From NCBI GenBank assembly GCA_002719135.1, contig PBGU01000031.1:1-12220 (forward strand): 12,220 nt of DNA, read 5' to 3'. A model generated the notes under the pieces. The model was not told the DNA's origin, searched no databases, and worked only from the letters and a program-made list of their open reading frames with translations. A program made the position numbers and the translations under genes. The first letter of the stretch is position 1; every line of letters begins with the position of its first letter. Source of the stretch: Gammaproteobacteria bacterium. GTDB lineage: Bacteria > Pseudomonadota > Gammaproteobacteria > Pseudomonadales > Azotimanducaceae. Shown in pieces: positions 6,573-12,220 of the stretch.

Positions 6573-7420
6573 ATACGGAGTTCGCCGTCGTATACCCAAG
6601 TAGCTGGGCCGATCATTTCAACGATCGAACTTTCACCCTGCCATGCGACGCGTAATTTACCTCCTGGTAAAGACACTTTGACCCTATCGTCCAATTTTCC
6701 AAGTAAACGTCCTGCGACAACTCCAGCACAAGCTCCCGTACCACAAGCGAGTGTTTCACCGACACCGCGTTCAACTACCCGAAGACGTACAAACTGGCGG
6801 TCGACGATTTGCATAAACCCAACATTGACGCCCTCGGGAAATCGGTTGTTGGTTTGTAGCGTCCTTGCCCACTCCGTGATGGGTGCATCGTTGATATCGT
6901 CGACAATAACCACCGCATGGGGGTTTCCCATCGATAACGGAACAAACTCGATTTCATGGGATCCAATGTCGACCGTGTACGTAACGGCTGGCTCGTCTGT
7001 AAGAAATGGAATCACTGATGGTTTGGTGCAGGGGACGCCCATGTCCACACGAACAATACTGGTGTTTGGGCTGTCTACCGCAATCTCGAGGATCGATGTA
7101 TTAACGATTCCACTAGGTGCGTCCATTCGCAGCGAGTTCTTGATCGTTAGTCCCACGTGTGTCACATATTTAGCAATACAACGAGCACCGTTTCCGCATT
7201 GCTGTGCTTCCGTGCCATCAACATTAAAGATTTGGTAGCGGAAATCTGTCTCGGGATTTGAGGGTGGACGGACGATTAAAAGTTGATCGAAACCGATCCC
7301 GGTCCTTCGATCTCCCCACGTCCGGATAAGTTCTGGCGTGAGATCAAAGTTTTGGGTTACGAGTTCGAGGACCAGGAAGTCGTTTCCTAATCCATGCATT
7401 TTCGTAAACTTAAGTTGCAT
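6569..7420 (-). CDS. dapF: Diaminopimelate epimerase
   Basis: A PLP-independent enzyme of 283 residues that interconverts LL- and meso-diaminopimelate. The meso form is used for peptidoglycan and, through LysA, for lysine. The start MQLKFTKMHGLGNDFLVLE is typical. The two catalytic cysteines are C75 in NVDGTEAQQCGNGARC and C226 in GVGETLACGTGAC, which act as the acid and base thiols; each lies in one half of the pseudo-symmetric fold. SMGNPHAV (163-170) and ERGVGET (217-223) are further substrate-binding signatures. The gene lies 18 bases after lysA, with GGGA about seven bases before the ATG, and shares an ATGA overlap with the DUF484 gene. Clustering lysA with dapF places the steps before and after meso-diaminopimelate under one promoter. 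Confidence 0.97.
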   Translation of the reverse strand: MQLKFTKMHGLGNDFLVLELVTQNFDLTPELIRTWGDRRTGIGFDQLLIVRPPSNPETDFRYQIFNVDGTEAQQCGNGARCIAKYVTHVGLTIKNSLRMDAPSGIVNTSILEIAVDSPNTSIVRVDMGVPCTKPSVIPFLTDEPAVTYTVDIGSHEIEFVPLSMGNPHAVVIVDDINDAPITEWARTLQTNNRFPEGVNVGFMQIVDRQFVRLRVVERGVGETLACGTGACAGVVAGRLLGKLDDRVKVSLPGGKLRVAWQGESSIVEMIGPATWVYDGELRI

Positions 7421-7438
7421 GATCCAATCCCAATCCGA

Positions 7439-8686
7439 TCACAAGATCCGTTCGAGACGCAGAAGATCGCTGATGGATTCTCTATCGCGGACAAGCTGCA
7501 TATCATTACTGCGGATCATTACTTCGGCCGATCGCGCTCTGGTATTGTAGTTTGAGGACTGGACGAAACCGTATGCGCCCGTCGAAAGTATTGCCAACAA
7601 GGAACCTTCGGACAAGTCGAGATCGCGCTGCAACGCGAGGAAGTCGCCGGACTCGCAAATTGGGCCAACGATGTCCCATCGACAGCTGTCTATCGTATCA
7701 GCGCCTACTGAAAGGACTCGGTGATACGCCTGATAAAGAGCGGGTCGAATGAGGTCATTCATTGCTGCGTCCACGACGGCGTAATTTGGTTGATCAGCCG
7801 CACGCGAAGGTTTGAGGTACTCGACTCGGGTCAATAGCAGGCCAGCTTCAGCGACTAGATAACGACCCGGTTCAATCAATAATTCGACATTGAGGCCTTC
7901 TAGCTTTTCGGATACAGCTGCTGCGTAGCTCGCTACATCAAGTTCCTCTTCGTCGGCGTAGCGAATTCCAAGTCCGCCGCCTAAATCCAGGTGAGCCAGT
8001 TCAATTCCTTCATCAGACAATTGATGGGAGAGTCTGATTAGGTGATCCAGGGCCTCGATGAAAGGTGCAGTCTGGTTGATTTGGGAACCGATGTGGCAGC
8101 CTAGCCCGAAGATTTTCAAGTTCTGTGATTTGTGTGCATAGCGACACATTTCGATCGCCTCGGTCTCCGCCACACCAAACTTATTTTTCCTCAAGCCGGT
8201 CGAAATATAAGGATGTGTATTGGCATCGACGTCGGGATTGAGTCGGACGGACACAGGCGCTATTTTGCCTAGGAGACTGGAGCGCGCTTCAATCCTTTCC
8301 AGTTCTGCGGTGCTTTCCATATTGATGCAGCCGATCCCTGCTTTTAGGGCGAAGTCGATTTCTGCCACGCTTTTGCCGACACCGGAAAAGATTGCCTGCG
8401 ACGGAGAAATACCGACCACCATGAGGCGCTCCAATTCCCCTCCTGACACGATGTCAAAATTTGCGCCTAGTTCGCTCAATTGATTGAGTATCGCGAGGTT
8501 GCTATTCGCTTTCACGGAATAACAGATTCGGTGCCTGGTGTCGGCAAGGGCTCCCGCAAGATCTTGGTATCTAGCTTCTATATTATTCCAACTATAGACA
8601 TAGGTTGGGGTGCCAAAGCGGTCCGCAACCTCGTCTAGCCGTACGCCGTCTAAACAAAGAATTCCATCCGTTCGGTCAAGGGACAT
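7439..8686 (-). CDS. lysA: Diaminopimelate decarboxylase
   Basis: A fold-III PLP enzyme of 415 residues that decarboxylates meso-diaminopimelate to lysine, the last step of the pathway. The PLP Schiff-base lysine is K59 in YSVKANSNLAIL. The alanine-racemase-like barrel carries GLGCHIGSQ (194-202), LDLGGGLGI (233-241) and IEPGR (271-275). The C-terminal beta domain supplies CESGD (344-348), whose Cys reaches into the partner active site of the dimer, and AYGFVQSSNYN (371-381). Length and motifs are complete. The ATG lies two bases after the lptM stop, and the AGGA ribosome site lies inside the end of lptM, so the two are surely translated together. I see no sign of a neighbouring lysR-type regulator; control probably comes from the promoter before lptM. 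Confidence 0.97.
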   Translation of the reverse strand: MSLDRTDGILCLDGVRLDEVADRFGTPTYVYSWNNIEARYQDLAGALADTRHRICYSVKANSNLAILNQLSELGANFDIVSGGELERLMVVGISPSQAIFSGVGKSVAEIDFALKAGIGCINMESTAELERIEARSSLLGKIAPVSVRLNPDVDANTHPYISTGLRKNKFGVAETEAIEMCRYAHKSQNLKIFGLGCHIGSQINQTAPFIEALDHLIRLSHQLSDEGIELAHLDLGGGLGIRYADEEELDVASYAAAVSEKLEGLNVELLIEPGRYLVAEAGLLLTRVEYLKPSRAADQPNYAVVDAAMNDLIRPALYQAYHRVLSVGADTIDSCRWDIVGPICESGDFLALQRDLDLSEGSLLAILSTGAYGFVQSSNYNTRARSAEVMIRSNDMQLVRDRESISDLLRLERIL

Positions 8687-8688
8687 AG

Positions 8689-8787
8689 CTATCCTGTGAT
8701 AACCGTCTCGTCGGGTAGGGTCAGCGGACCTTTTTGGCCACAGGTCGCGACCAGGAAGCAGACCGCGGCGATTAGAAAAAAGCGCAT
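8689..8787 (-). CDS. lptM: LptM-like small lipoprotein (YifL/LppL family), 32 residues
   Basis: A short reading frame directly before lysA: MRFFLIAAVCFLVAT, then CGQKGPLTLPDETVITG. The C-G-x-K-G-P-L-x-L-P block after the lipidated Cys (C16) is the hallmark of LptM, the outer-membrane lipoprotein that in E. coli binds LptD-LptE and assists assembly of the lipopolysaccharide translocon. Its place just upstream of lysA-dapF matches lppL in Pseudomonas and yifL in E. coli. The signal segment is minimal, with one positive residue (R2) and a hydrophobic run of about 12. The lipobox reads L-V-A-T-C, with Thr at -1 instead of the usual Gly, Ala or Ser. At 32 residues it is shorter than most relatives, ending about ten residues after the LTLP block. 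A weak TGGA ribosome site lies about nine bases ahead. Confidence 0.85.
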   Translation of the reverse strand: MRFFLIAAVCFLVATCGQKGPLTLPDETVITG

Positions 8788-8802
8788 TTCAAACGTCCAG
8801 TG

Positions 8803-8836
8803 AAAAAAAGGCGCCGAAGTATAGGCACAGCGGCGC
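8803..8836 (-). terminator. Probable Rho-independent terminator after argH
   Basis: Read on the minus strand, GCGCCG (8831-8836) pairs with CGGCGC (8811-8816) across a 14-base loop, then one C and seven T (8803-8809). The six-pair all-GC stem with a T-run directly after it fits an intrinsic terminator about 27 bases beyond the argH stop. The long loop is not ideal; an alternative small palindrome, CACAGCGCCGCTGTG at 8826-8840, overlaps the left arm and could compete with it. Confidence 0.55.
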
Positions 8837-8847
8837 TGTGTGGCGAA
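8818..8847 (-). promoter_or_regulatory. Probable promoter of the lptM-lysA-dapF-DUF484-xerC-yigB operon
   Basis: On the minus strand TATACT (8818-8823) is a five-of-six -10 box; 18 bases upstream, TTCGCC (8842-8847) is a weak -35. Transcription would start near 8811, about 24 bases before the lptM ATG. The -10 lies inside the loop of the argH terminator hairpin, so the same short stretch appears to end one transcript and start the next. Confidence 0.45.
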
Positions 8848-8862
8848 TTCGGCCGAGCGTGG

Positions 8863-10245
8863 TCACAGTCTTTTTTTAGCGTTTTTGATGGCCGCCATTA
8901 CGGCTTCTGGCGCTGTACCGCCGAGGTGGTTGCGCACGGCAATCGATCCTTCCAAAGTCAGGGAATCGAAAACGTCTGCGTCGATGGCCTTAGAAAACTG
9001 CTGGAGATGAGAAAGCTCGATTTCATGAATGGCGAGTCCCTTCTCCGACGCGTGGGCAACTACGTGCCCGACGATAGCATGAGCATCTCTAAAGGGGACG
9101 TCCTTTCGGACCAGGTAATCCGCTAAGTCCGTCGCCGTGGCGAAACCTTTTTCCGCGAACGCGCGCATATTGTCTACCCTAGGTGACATTGCGGCGATGA
9201 TCTCGCCCATTGCGAAAAGGCAATCTCGAAGGGTATCGGCCGTATCAAATAGGGCTTCTTTGTCTTCTTGGTTATCCCTGTTATACGCCAAAGGCTGGCT
9301 TTTCATTAACACCATTAAGCTGGAAAGATTACCGATGACTCTGCCGGTTTTACCACGTACGAGTTCAGGGATGTCCGGGTTCTTTTTCTGCGGCATGATG
9401 CTCGAACCCGTACAAAAACTGTCGGGTAACTCAATGAAATCAAACGCGGGCGAATTCCACGCGACGAGTTCTTCACACCAACGCGATAGGTGCAGCAACG
9501 TCATGCTCGCAATCGCTGCAAACTCGATGGCGAAATCACGGTCACTCACTGCGTCAAGCGAGTTCTGTGCGAGGCCCTCAAATCCCAGCTTCTTGGCGGT
9601 AAATTCGCGGTCAATCGGGAATCCGGTTCCTGCTAAAGCAGCACTACCAAGGGGCGAGACGTTTACTCGGTGACGACACTCTGAGAAGCGCTCTCGATCC
9701 CGATGCAACATTTCGAACCAAGCCAATAGGTGGTGGCCGAAGGTGATTGGCTGGGCAACCTGCAGGTGCGTAAACCCAGGCATTATAGTGCTCGCGTGAC
9801 GTTCAGCCGTACCCAACAGATGTCCAAGAATGACAGTTTGTTCGGCGATGATCTGATCGATTTGATCACGGGTCCAAAGGCGCATATCCGTCGCGATTTG
9901 GTCGTTTCGCGAACGGCCGGTATGGAGCTTTTTCCCGGGCTCACCGACGAGTTCGACCAGGCGTGCTTCGATGTTCATGTGCACATCTTCGAGGACGATC
10001 GACCATTCGAAATTCCCGGTCTCAATTTCCTCACGAATTGTGTGCAATCCGTCGGTAATGACGTGGCATTCTGCATCAGTTAGAACGCCGATCTTCGAGA
10101 GCATCTCTGCATGAGCGGTCGAACCTAGAATGTCGTAGGCGTATAACCGATGGTCGAAATTGACCGACGCAGAAAAACGTTCTACGAATTTATTGGTGGG
10201 CTCTGAAAAACGTCCACCCCATGGTTTGGTAGGGATTTTGGCCAT
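8863..10245 (-). CDS. argH: Argininosuccinate lyase
   Basis: A homotetrameric cytosolic enzyme of the fumarase/aspartase superfamily that splits argininosuccinate into arginine and fumarate, the last step of arginine synthesis. Length is 460 residues, standard for the family. Signatures in order are KPWGGRF near the N-terminus, LEDVHMNIEARL (85-96), HTGRSRNDQIATD (108-120), GFTHLQVAQP with catalytic H160 (157-166), and the mobile loop GSSIMPQKKNPD (280-291) carrying the catalytic serine and the superfamily signature. The ATG at 10245 gives the expected start; no clear ribosome site precedes it. It diverges from hemC, with which it is also neighbour in Pseudomonas. Its transcript probably ends at the hairpin before lptM. 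Confidence 0.97.
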   Translation of the reverse strand: MAKIPTKPWGGRFSEPTNKFVERFSASVNFDHRLYAYDILGSTAHAEMLSKIGVLTDAECHVITDGLHTIREEIETGNFEWSIVLEDVHMNIEARLVELVGEPGKKLHTGRSRNDQIATDMRLWTRDQIDQIIAEQTVILGHLLGTAERHASTIMPGFTHLQVAQPITFGHHLLAWFEMLHRDRERFSECRHRVNVSPLGSAALAGTGFPIDREFTAKKLGFEGLAQNSLDAVSDRDFAIEFAAIASMTLLHLSRWCEELVAWNSPAFDFIELPDSFCTGSSIMPQKKNPDIPELVRGKTGRVIGNLSSLMVLMKSQPLAYNRDNQEDKEALFDTADTLRDCLFAMGEIIAAMSPRVDNMRAFAEKGFATATDLADYLVRKDVPFRDAHAIVGHVVAHASEKGLAIHEIELSHLQQFSKAIDADVFDSLTLEGSIAVRNHLGGTAPEAVMAAIKNAKKRL

Positions 10246-10274
10246 TGCGTAAAGCGGGGCTGAGAAGAAGTGAG

Positions 10275-10283
10275 ATTATACCA
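10275..10283 (-). promoter_or_regulatory. argH promoter, extended -10 type
   Basis: On the minus strand TGG followed by a perfect TATAAT (10275-10280) forms an extended -10. No convincing -35 lies 16-18 bases upstream, which is common when the TGn extension is present. Transcription from about 10268 would give a leader near 23 bases. I see no ARG-box-like palindrome that would show ArgR control. Confidence 0.5.
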
Positions 10284-10509
10284 ACGTCGGGTTAGCTAAG
10301 GTTTTTTCTCTTCGTTGACGAATTTACGTGGTTGGGCGAAGTCAAACGCGCGGTACGATTTTTTCGGTCGCCGCGTTCGGAAGCGCTTCGCAACAACGCG
10401 TGGTCGCTGTATCGTCGAGCAATCGAGCGAACTGTTCTGATGGCGACTTCCTTTGGATGGGTGCAGTGAGTGATCAATAAATGAGGCCGAACGGATACCT
10501 CCACGCGCG
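10284..10509 (+). other. argH-hemC intergenic region, hemC leader
   Basis: No established gene lies here. Reading toward hemC there is TACGAT (10354-10359) as a weak -10 with TTGGGC 16 bases before it, and a second weak pair, TTGGAT (10453-10458) and AATAAA (10476-10481). CGCGTT (10372-10377) can pair with AACGCG (10395-10400) around a GAAGCGCTTC palindrome. A ten-codon frame (10481-10513, MRPNGYLHAR) ends in a TGA overlapping the hemC ATG. None of these is strong alone. A minus-strand frame of 95 codons here runs into hemC antisense and resembles nothing known to me. Confidence 0.4.
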
Positions 10510-11412
10510 ATGAAGACGATTCGTATCGCAACGAGAAAGAGCGAGCTTGCGTTATGGCAGGCGAAGCACGTGGGTTCACTAATATCCCAAAGCGATAGTG
10601 AGCTAGACGTCGAAATCGTTGGTTATACCACCGAGGGCGATATTCGCCGGCATGAGCGTCTTCAAGACCTGGGTGGGAAAGGTCTTTTCACTCAAGAACT
10701 AGAGCGCGGGTTGCTTGAGCAACAGGTTGATTTTGCCGTCCACAGCATGAAGGATGTTCCAGTAAATCTCGACGAATTGTTTGGTGTAGTGGCGGCGGGT
10801 GAGAGGGCGGACGTACGTGATGCGTTGGTTGGTGCCGATAGTATCCTGGCGTTACCTAAGGGTAGCCGAGTCGGGTCATCGAGCGGACGGCGGGCCGCAC
10901 AACTGGTCAGACAAAATCGGGATCTGGACATTGTTCCTGTTCGAGGAAATGTTGGGACTCGGCTGGAAAAGCTTCGACGCGGTGAATTCGACGCTCTACT
11001 CCTAGCGTGCGCGGGACTCGACCGTCTCGGTCTCAGCTCGGAAGTAGGACAGCGATTGGATATCGACTTCTGCGTTCCTGCCGCTGGGCAAGGTGCATTG
11101 GCTGTTGAGTTTTTAAGGGAACGCAAAGATATTGCGGCAATCGCTGCTTCATTATGCATCGATAGTGTCGCGATGGCGGTCGAATCGGAAAGGCTGGTGG
11201 TTAAGCGACTTGGCGCAGATTGCACCACGCCACTTGGTGTTTATTGCCGACCACTCGACCCTGGTTACCACGTTACAGCGGTGCTTCTGACCGAGGCTGG
11301 TGATCGATGTTTGCGCGTCGAGAAAACAGGTGACGATGGAGGTGCTTTAGCCGAAGATGCCGCGGAAACATTGCTAGCTATGGGTGCGCGCGAGTTAATT
11401 GGCGTCGGATGA
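10510..11412 (+). CDS. hemC: Porphobilinogen deaminase (hydroxymethylbilane synthase)
   Basis: Joins four porphobilinogen units into hydroxymethylbilane for heme, siroheme and cobalamin synthesis. It has 300 residues and opens with MKTIRIATRKSELALWQA, the classic start. Catalytic aspartate D82 lies in VHSMKDVP (77-84). RGNVGTRLEKLRRGEFDA (145-162) and CAGLDRLG (167-174) line the substrate site; C238 in LGADCTTPLG holds the dipyrromethane cofactor. The usual VGTSSLRR reads VGSSSGRR (121-128), a small departure in a loop whose arginines remain. The ATG at 10510 is the only sensible start: the frame upstream has no start codon before a stop at 10471. Yet no Shine-Dalgarno sequence precedes it. 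hemD overlaps by four bases. Confidence 0.97.
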   Translation: MKTIRIATRKSELALWQAKHVGSLISQSDSELDVEIVGYTTEGDIRRHERLQDLGGKGLFTQELERGLLEQQVDFAVHSMKDVPVNLDELFGVVAAGERADVRDALVGADSILALPKGSRVGSSSGRRAAQLVRQNRDLDIVPVRGNVGTRLEKLRRGEFDALLLACAGLDRLGLSSEVGQRLDIDFCVPAAGQGALAVEFLRERKDIAAIAASLCIDSVAMAVESERLVVKRLGADCTTPLGVYCRPLDPGYHVTAVLLTEAGDRCLRVEKTGDDGGALAEDAAETLLAMGARELIGVG

Positions 11413-12095
11413 CGTGCGTTTGGATCACCCGCTCCGAGCCCGGCGCAACCCGCTTGGAGCGAGCGTTAACCGAGGCGGGGATTGAATCGATAAACGCCCC
11501 CGTCTTGACCACCGAGATCGTGAAAGAAATGGCGCCGTCCGAAGAGTTCGATGTCACCGTGTTTGTATCGGAGCATGCCGTGAAACACGCGACAGAACGA
11601 AAATGGAGTTCGATTGGTCCAGTGGTGGCCGTTGGTCAAACGACTGCTGAGGCTCTTCGATCGATAGGGCTTGAGCCAGTTCAGGCCGCACAAGCCTCTT
11701 CCGAGGGGATTTTGGAACTTTTAGAGCAACAATACCCTGATGCAGGAAGTGTGCTCATAGTGGCGGGTGCGGATGGACGTAGGGACTTGGACAAGTGGCT
11801 AACAGACAAAGGCGTTCACGTGTGTACATGGATCACGTACCGTCGCATTTTGCTCGAACCGGTCGTGGACGTCGGCGCATGCGATGTCATCGTCGCCTCA
11901 AGTGCCGAAGCGCTCTCGAGAATCGCTGAGTTATGTTTCGCGCACGCGAATTTTAACGGGGGTCAATTGTCAGTTTTAGTACCTTCGAGTCGCGTCGCTG
12001 AAGTTGCGGCTTCTTTTGGTTTTAAGAATATTGTCAATAGCAATGGTGCCGACCCTCGGACAGTCGTCACGACGCTTAAAGATCGTCTACTTTGA
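11409..12095 (+). CDS. hemD: Uroporphyrinogen-III synthase
   Basis: Cyclises hydroxymethylbilane with inversion of ring D to give uroporphyrinogen III. HemD sequences diverge widely, so the call rests on 228-residue length, position directly after hemC with an ATGA overlap, and recognisable elements: TRSEPGATRLERAL (7-20), FVSEHAVKHA (52-61, the common F-T-S-x-N-A-V block), VAVGQTTAEAL (73-83), ILIVAG-type GSVLIVAGADGRRDL (113-127), YRR (144-146) and VIVASSAEAL (160-169). The fold has two alpha/beta domains joined by a linker. Coupling to hemC is expected because hydroxymethylbilane closes spontaneously to the wrong isomer without this enzyme. Unlike E. coli and many relatives, no hemX or hemY follows: rho converges after eight bases. 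Confidence 0.92.
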   Translation: MTCVWITRSEPGATRLERALTEAGIESINAPVLTTEIVKEMAPSEEFDVTVFVSEHAVKHATERKWSSIGPVVAVGQTTAEALRSIGLEPVQAAQASSEGILELLEQQYPDAGSVLIVAGADGRRDLDKWLTDKGVHVCTWITYRRILLEPVVDVGACDVIVASSAEALSRIAELCFAHANFNGGQLSVLVPSSRVAEVAASFGFKNIVNSNGADPRTVVTTLKDRLL

Positions 12096-12103
12096 CCGGG
12101 GTT

Positions 12104-12220
12104 CTATCGACCACCCTTCATCAACGAAAAGAATTCTTCGTTGGTCTTTGTGTCCTTCAGCTTATCGGTCATGAATTCGATTGCGGCGATATCGTCCATA
12201 TCGTGCAGTAGCTTTCTTAG
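12104..12220 (-). CDS. rho: Transcription termination factor Rho, C-terminal end (runs off the right edge)
   Basis: The last 38 codons are visible and end with TAG at 12104-12106. They read LRKLLHDMDDIAAIEFMTDKL (with the internal M-D-x-I-x-A-x-E-F pattern) and then KDTKTNEEFFSLMKGGR, which matches the C-terminus of Rho, where E. coli ends in a T-K-T-N-D-x-F-F-x-M-M-K-R-S tail. Rho is the hexameric RNA helicase that ends untranslated transcripts. The gene is convergent with hemD, with eight bases between the stops and no hairpin visible there, so each transcript must run into the other gene or be ended by Rho itself. Confidence 0.92.
   Translation of the reverse strand, partial: LRKLLHDMDDIAAIEFMTDKLKDTKTNEEFFSLMKGGR

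Noticed and set aside
6486..7238. Plus-strand 250-codon frame opposite dapF and DUF484
   Set aside because: It lies wholly antisense to two solid genes and its Ser/Thr/Pro-rich translation shows no family features; it is a shadow of the opposite strand.
9137..9673. Plus-strand 178-codon frame opposite argH
   Set aside because: It is antisense to the conserved argH core, including the catalytic loop, with no motif of its own.
10315..10320. TTGACG as a -35 for hemC
   Set aside because: No -10-like hexamer follows at 16-18 bases, and it is about 190 bases from the hemC start.
10292..10579. Minus-strand 95-codon frame between argH and hemC
   Set aside because: It overlaps the first 70 bases of hemC antisense, is rich in Arg and Ser without recognisable motifs, and has no ribosome site.
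10692..11228. Minus-strand 178-codon frame opposite hemC
   Set aside because: It is antisense to hemC, and its Ser/Arg-rich composition is typical of a shadow frame.
1..12220. Mobile elements, CRISPR arrays, tRNA or rRNA genes, toxin-antitoxin or defence genes
   Set aside because: I found no direct repeats with spacers, transposase, integrase other than XerC, or RNA gene signature; nearly all sequence is filled by recognisable housekeeping genes.

Overview
The window is an ordinary chromosomal stretch from a Gammaproteobacterium. The evidence is gene order: lptM-lysA-dapF-DUF484-xerC-yigB is the order I recall from Pseudomonas and its relatives (E. coli keeps the dapF-xerC-yigB part), and argH-hemC-hemD is also typical of that group. 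The proteins look gammaproteobacterial and full length, base composition looks even by eye, and I see no phage, transposon, tRNA, rRNA or CRISPR signature. Species cannot be named from this sequence; the two acyl-CoA dehydrogenases plus a thiolase-like gene suggest a heterotroph that oxidises fatty or branched-chain acids.

Layout. (1) Positions 1-2772 hold acyl-CoA metabolism: a thiolase-like gene that runs off the left edge and an acyl-CoA dehydrogenase, both on the minus strand and three bases apart, facing an isovaleryl-CoA dehydrogenase on the plus strand. The gap between the divergent genes carries back-to-back promoter-like elements and a dyad over both -35 regions. (2) Threonine synthase follows on the plus strand with its own likely promoter. 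(3) From 8787 down to 4286 on the minus strand lies a tight operon: the tiny lipoprotein LptM (32 residues), lysA and dapF (two steps of the diaminopimelate/lysine pathway), a DUF484 protein, the XerC recombinase and a HAD phosphatase of the YigB type. Junctions are 2, 18, -4, 8 and -4 bases. (4) argH (last step of arginine synthesis) is on the minus strand upstream of that operon, separated from it by a probable terminator whose loop holds the -10 of the next promoter. (5) hemC-hemD, for uroporphyrinogen III synthesis, diverge from argH and overlap by four bases. (6) The last 38 codons of rho come in from the right edge, convergent with hemD.

The window does not contain an obvious undescribed system. 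What deserves a second look is regulatory and small-scale: the divergent promoter and dyad, the promoter nested in a terminator, a perfect 12-bp hairpin inside thrC, a very short LptM with an unusual lipobox, a hemC start without a ribosome binding site, and a thiolase-like protein lacking the usual cysteine region.
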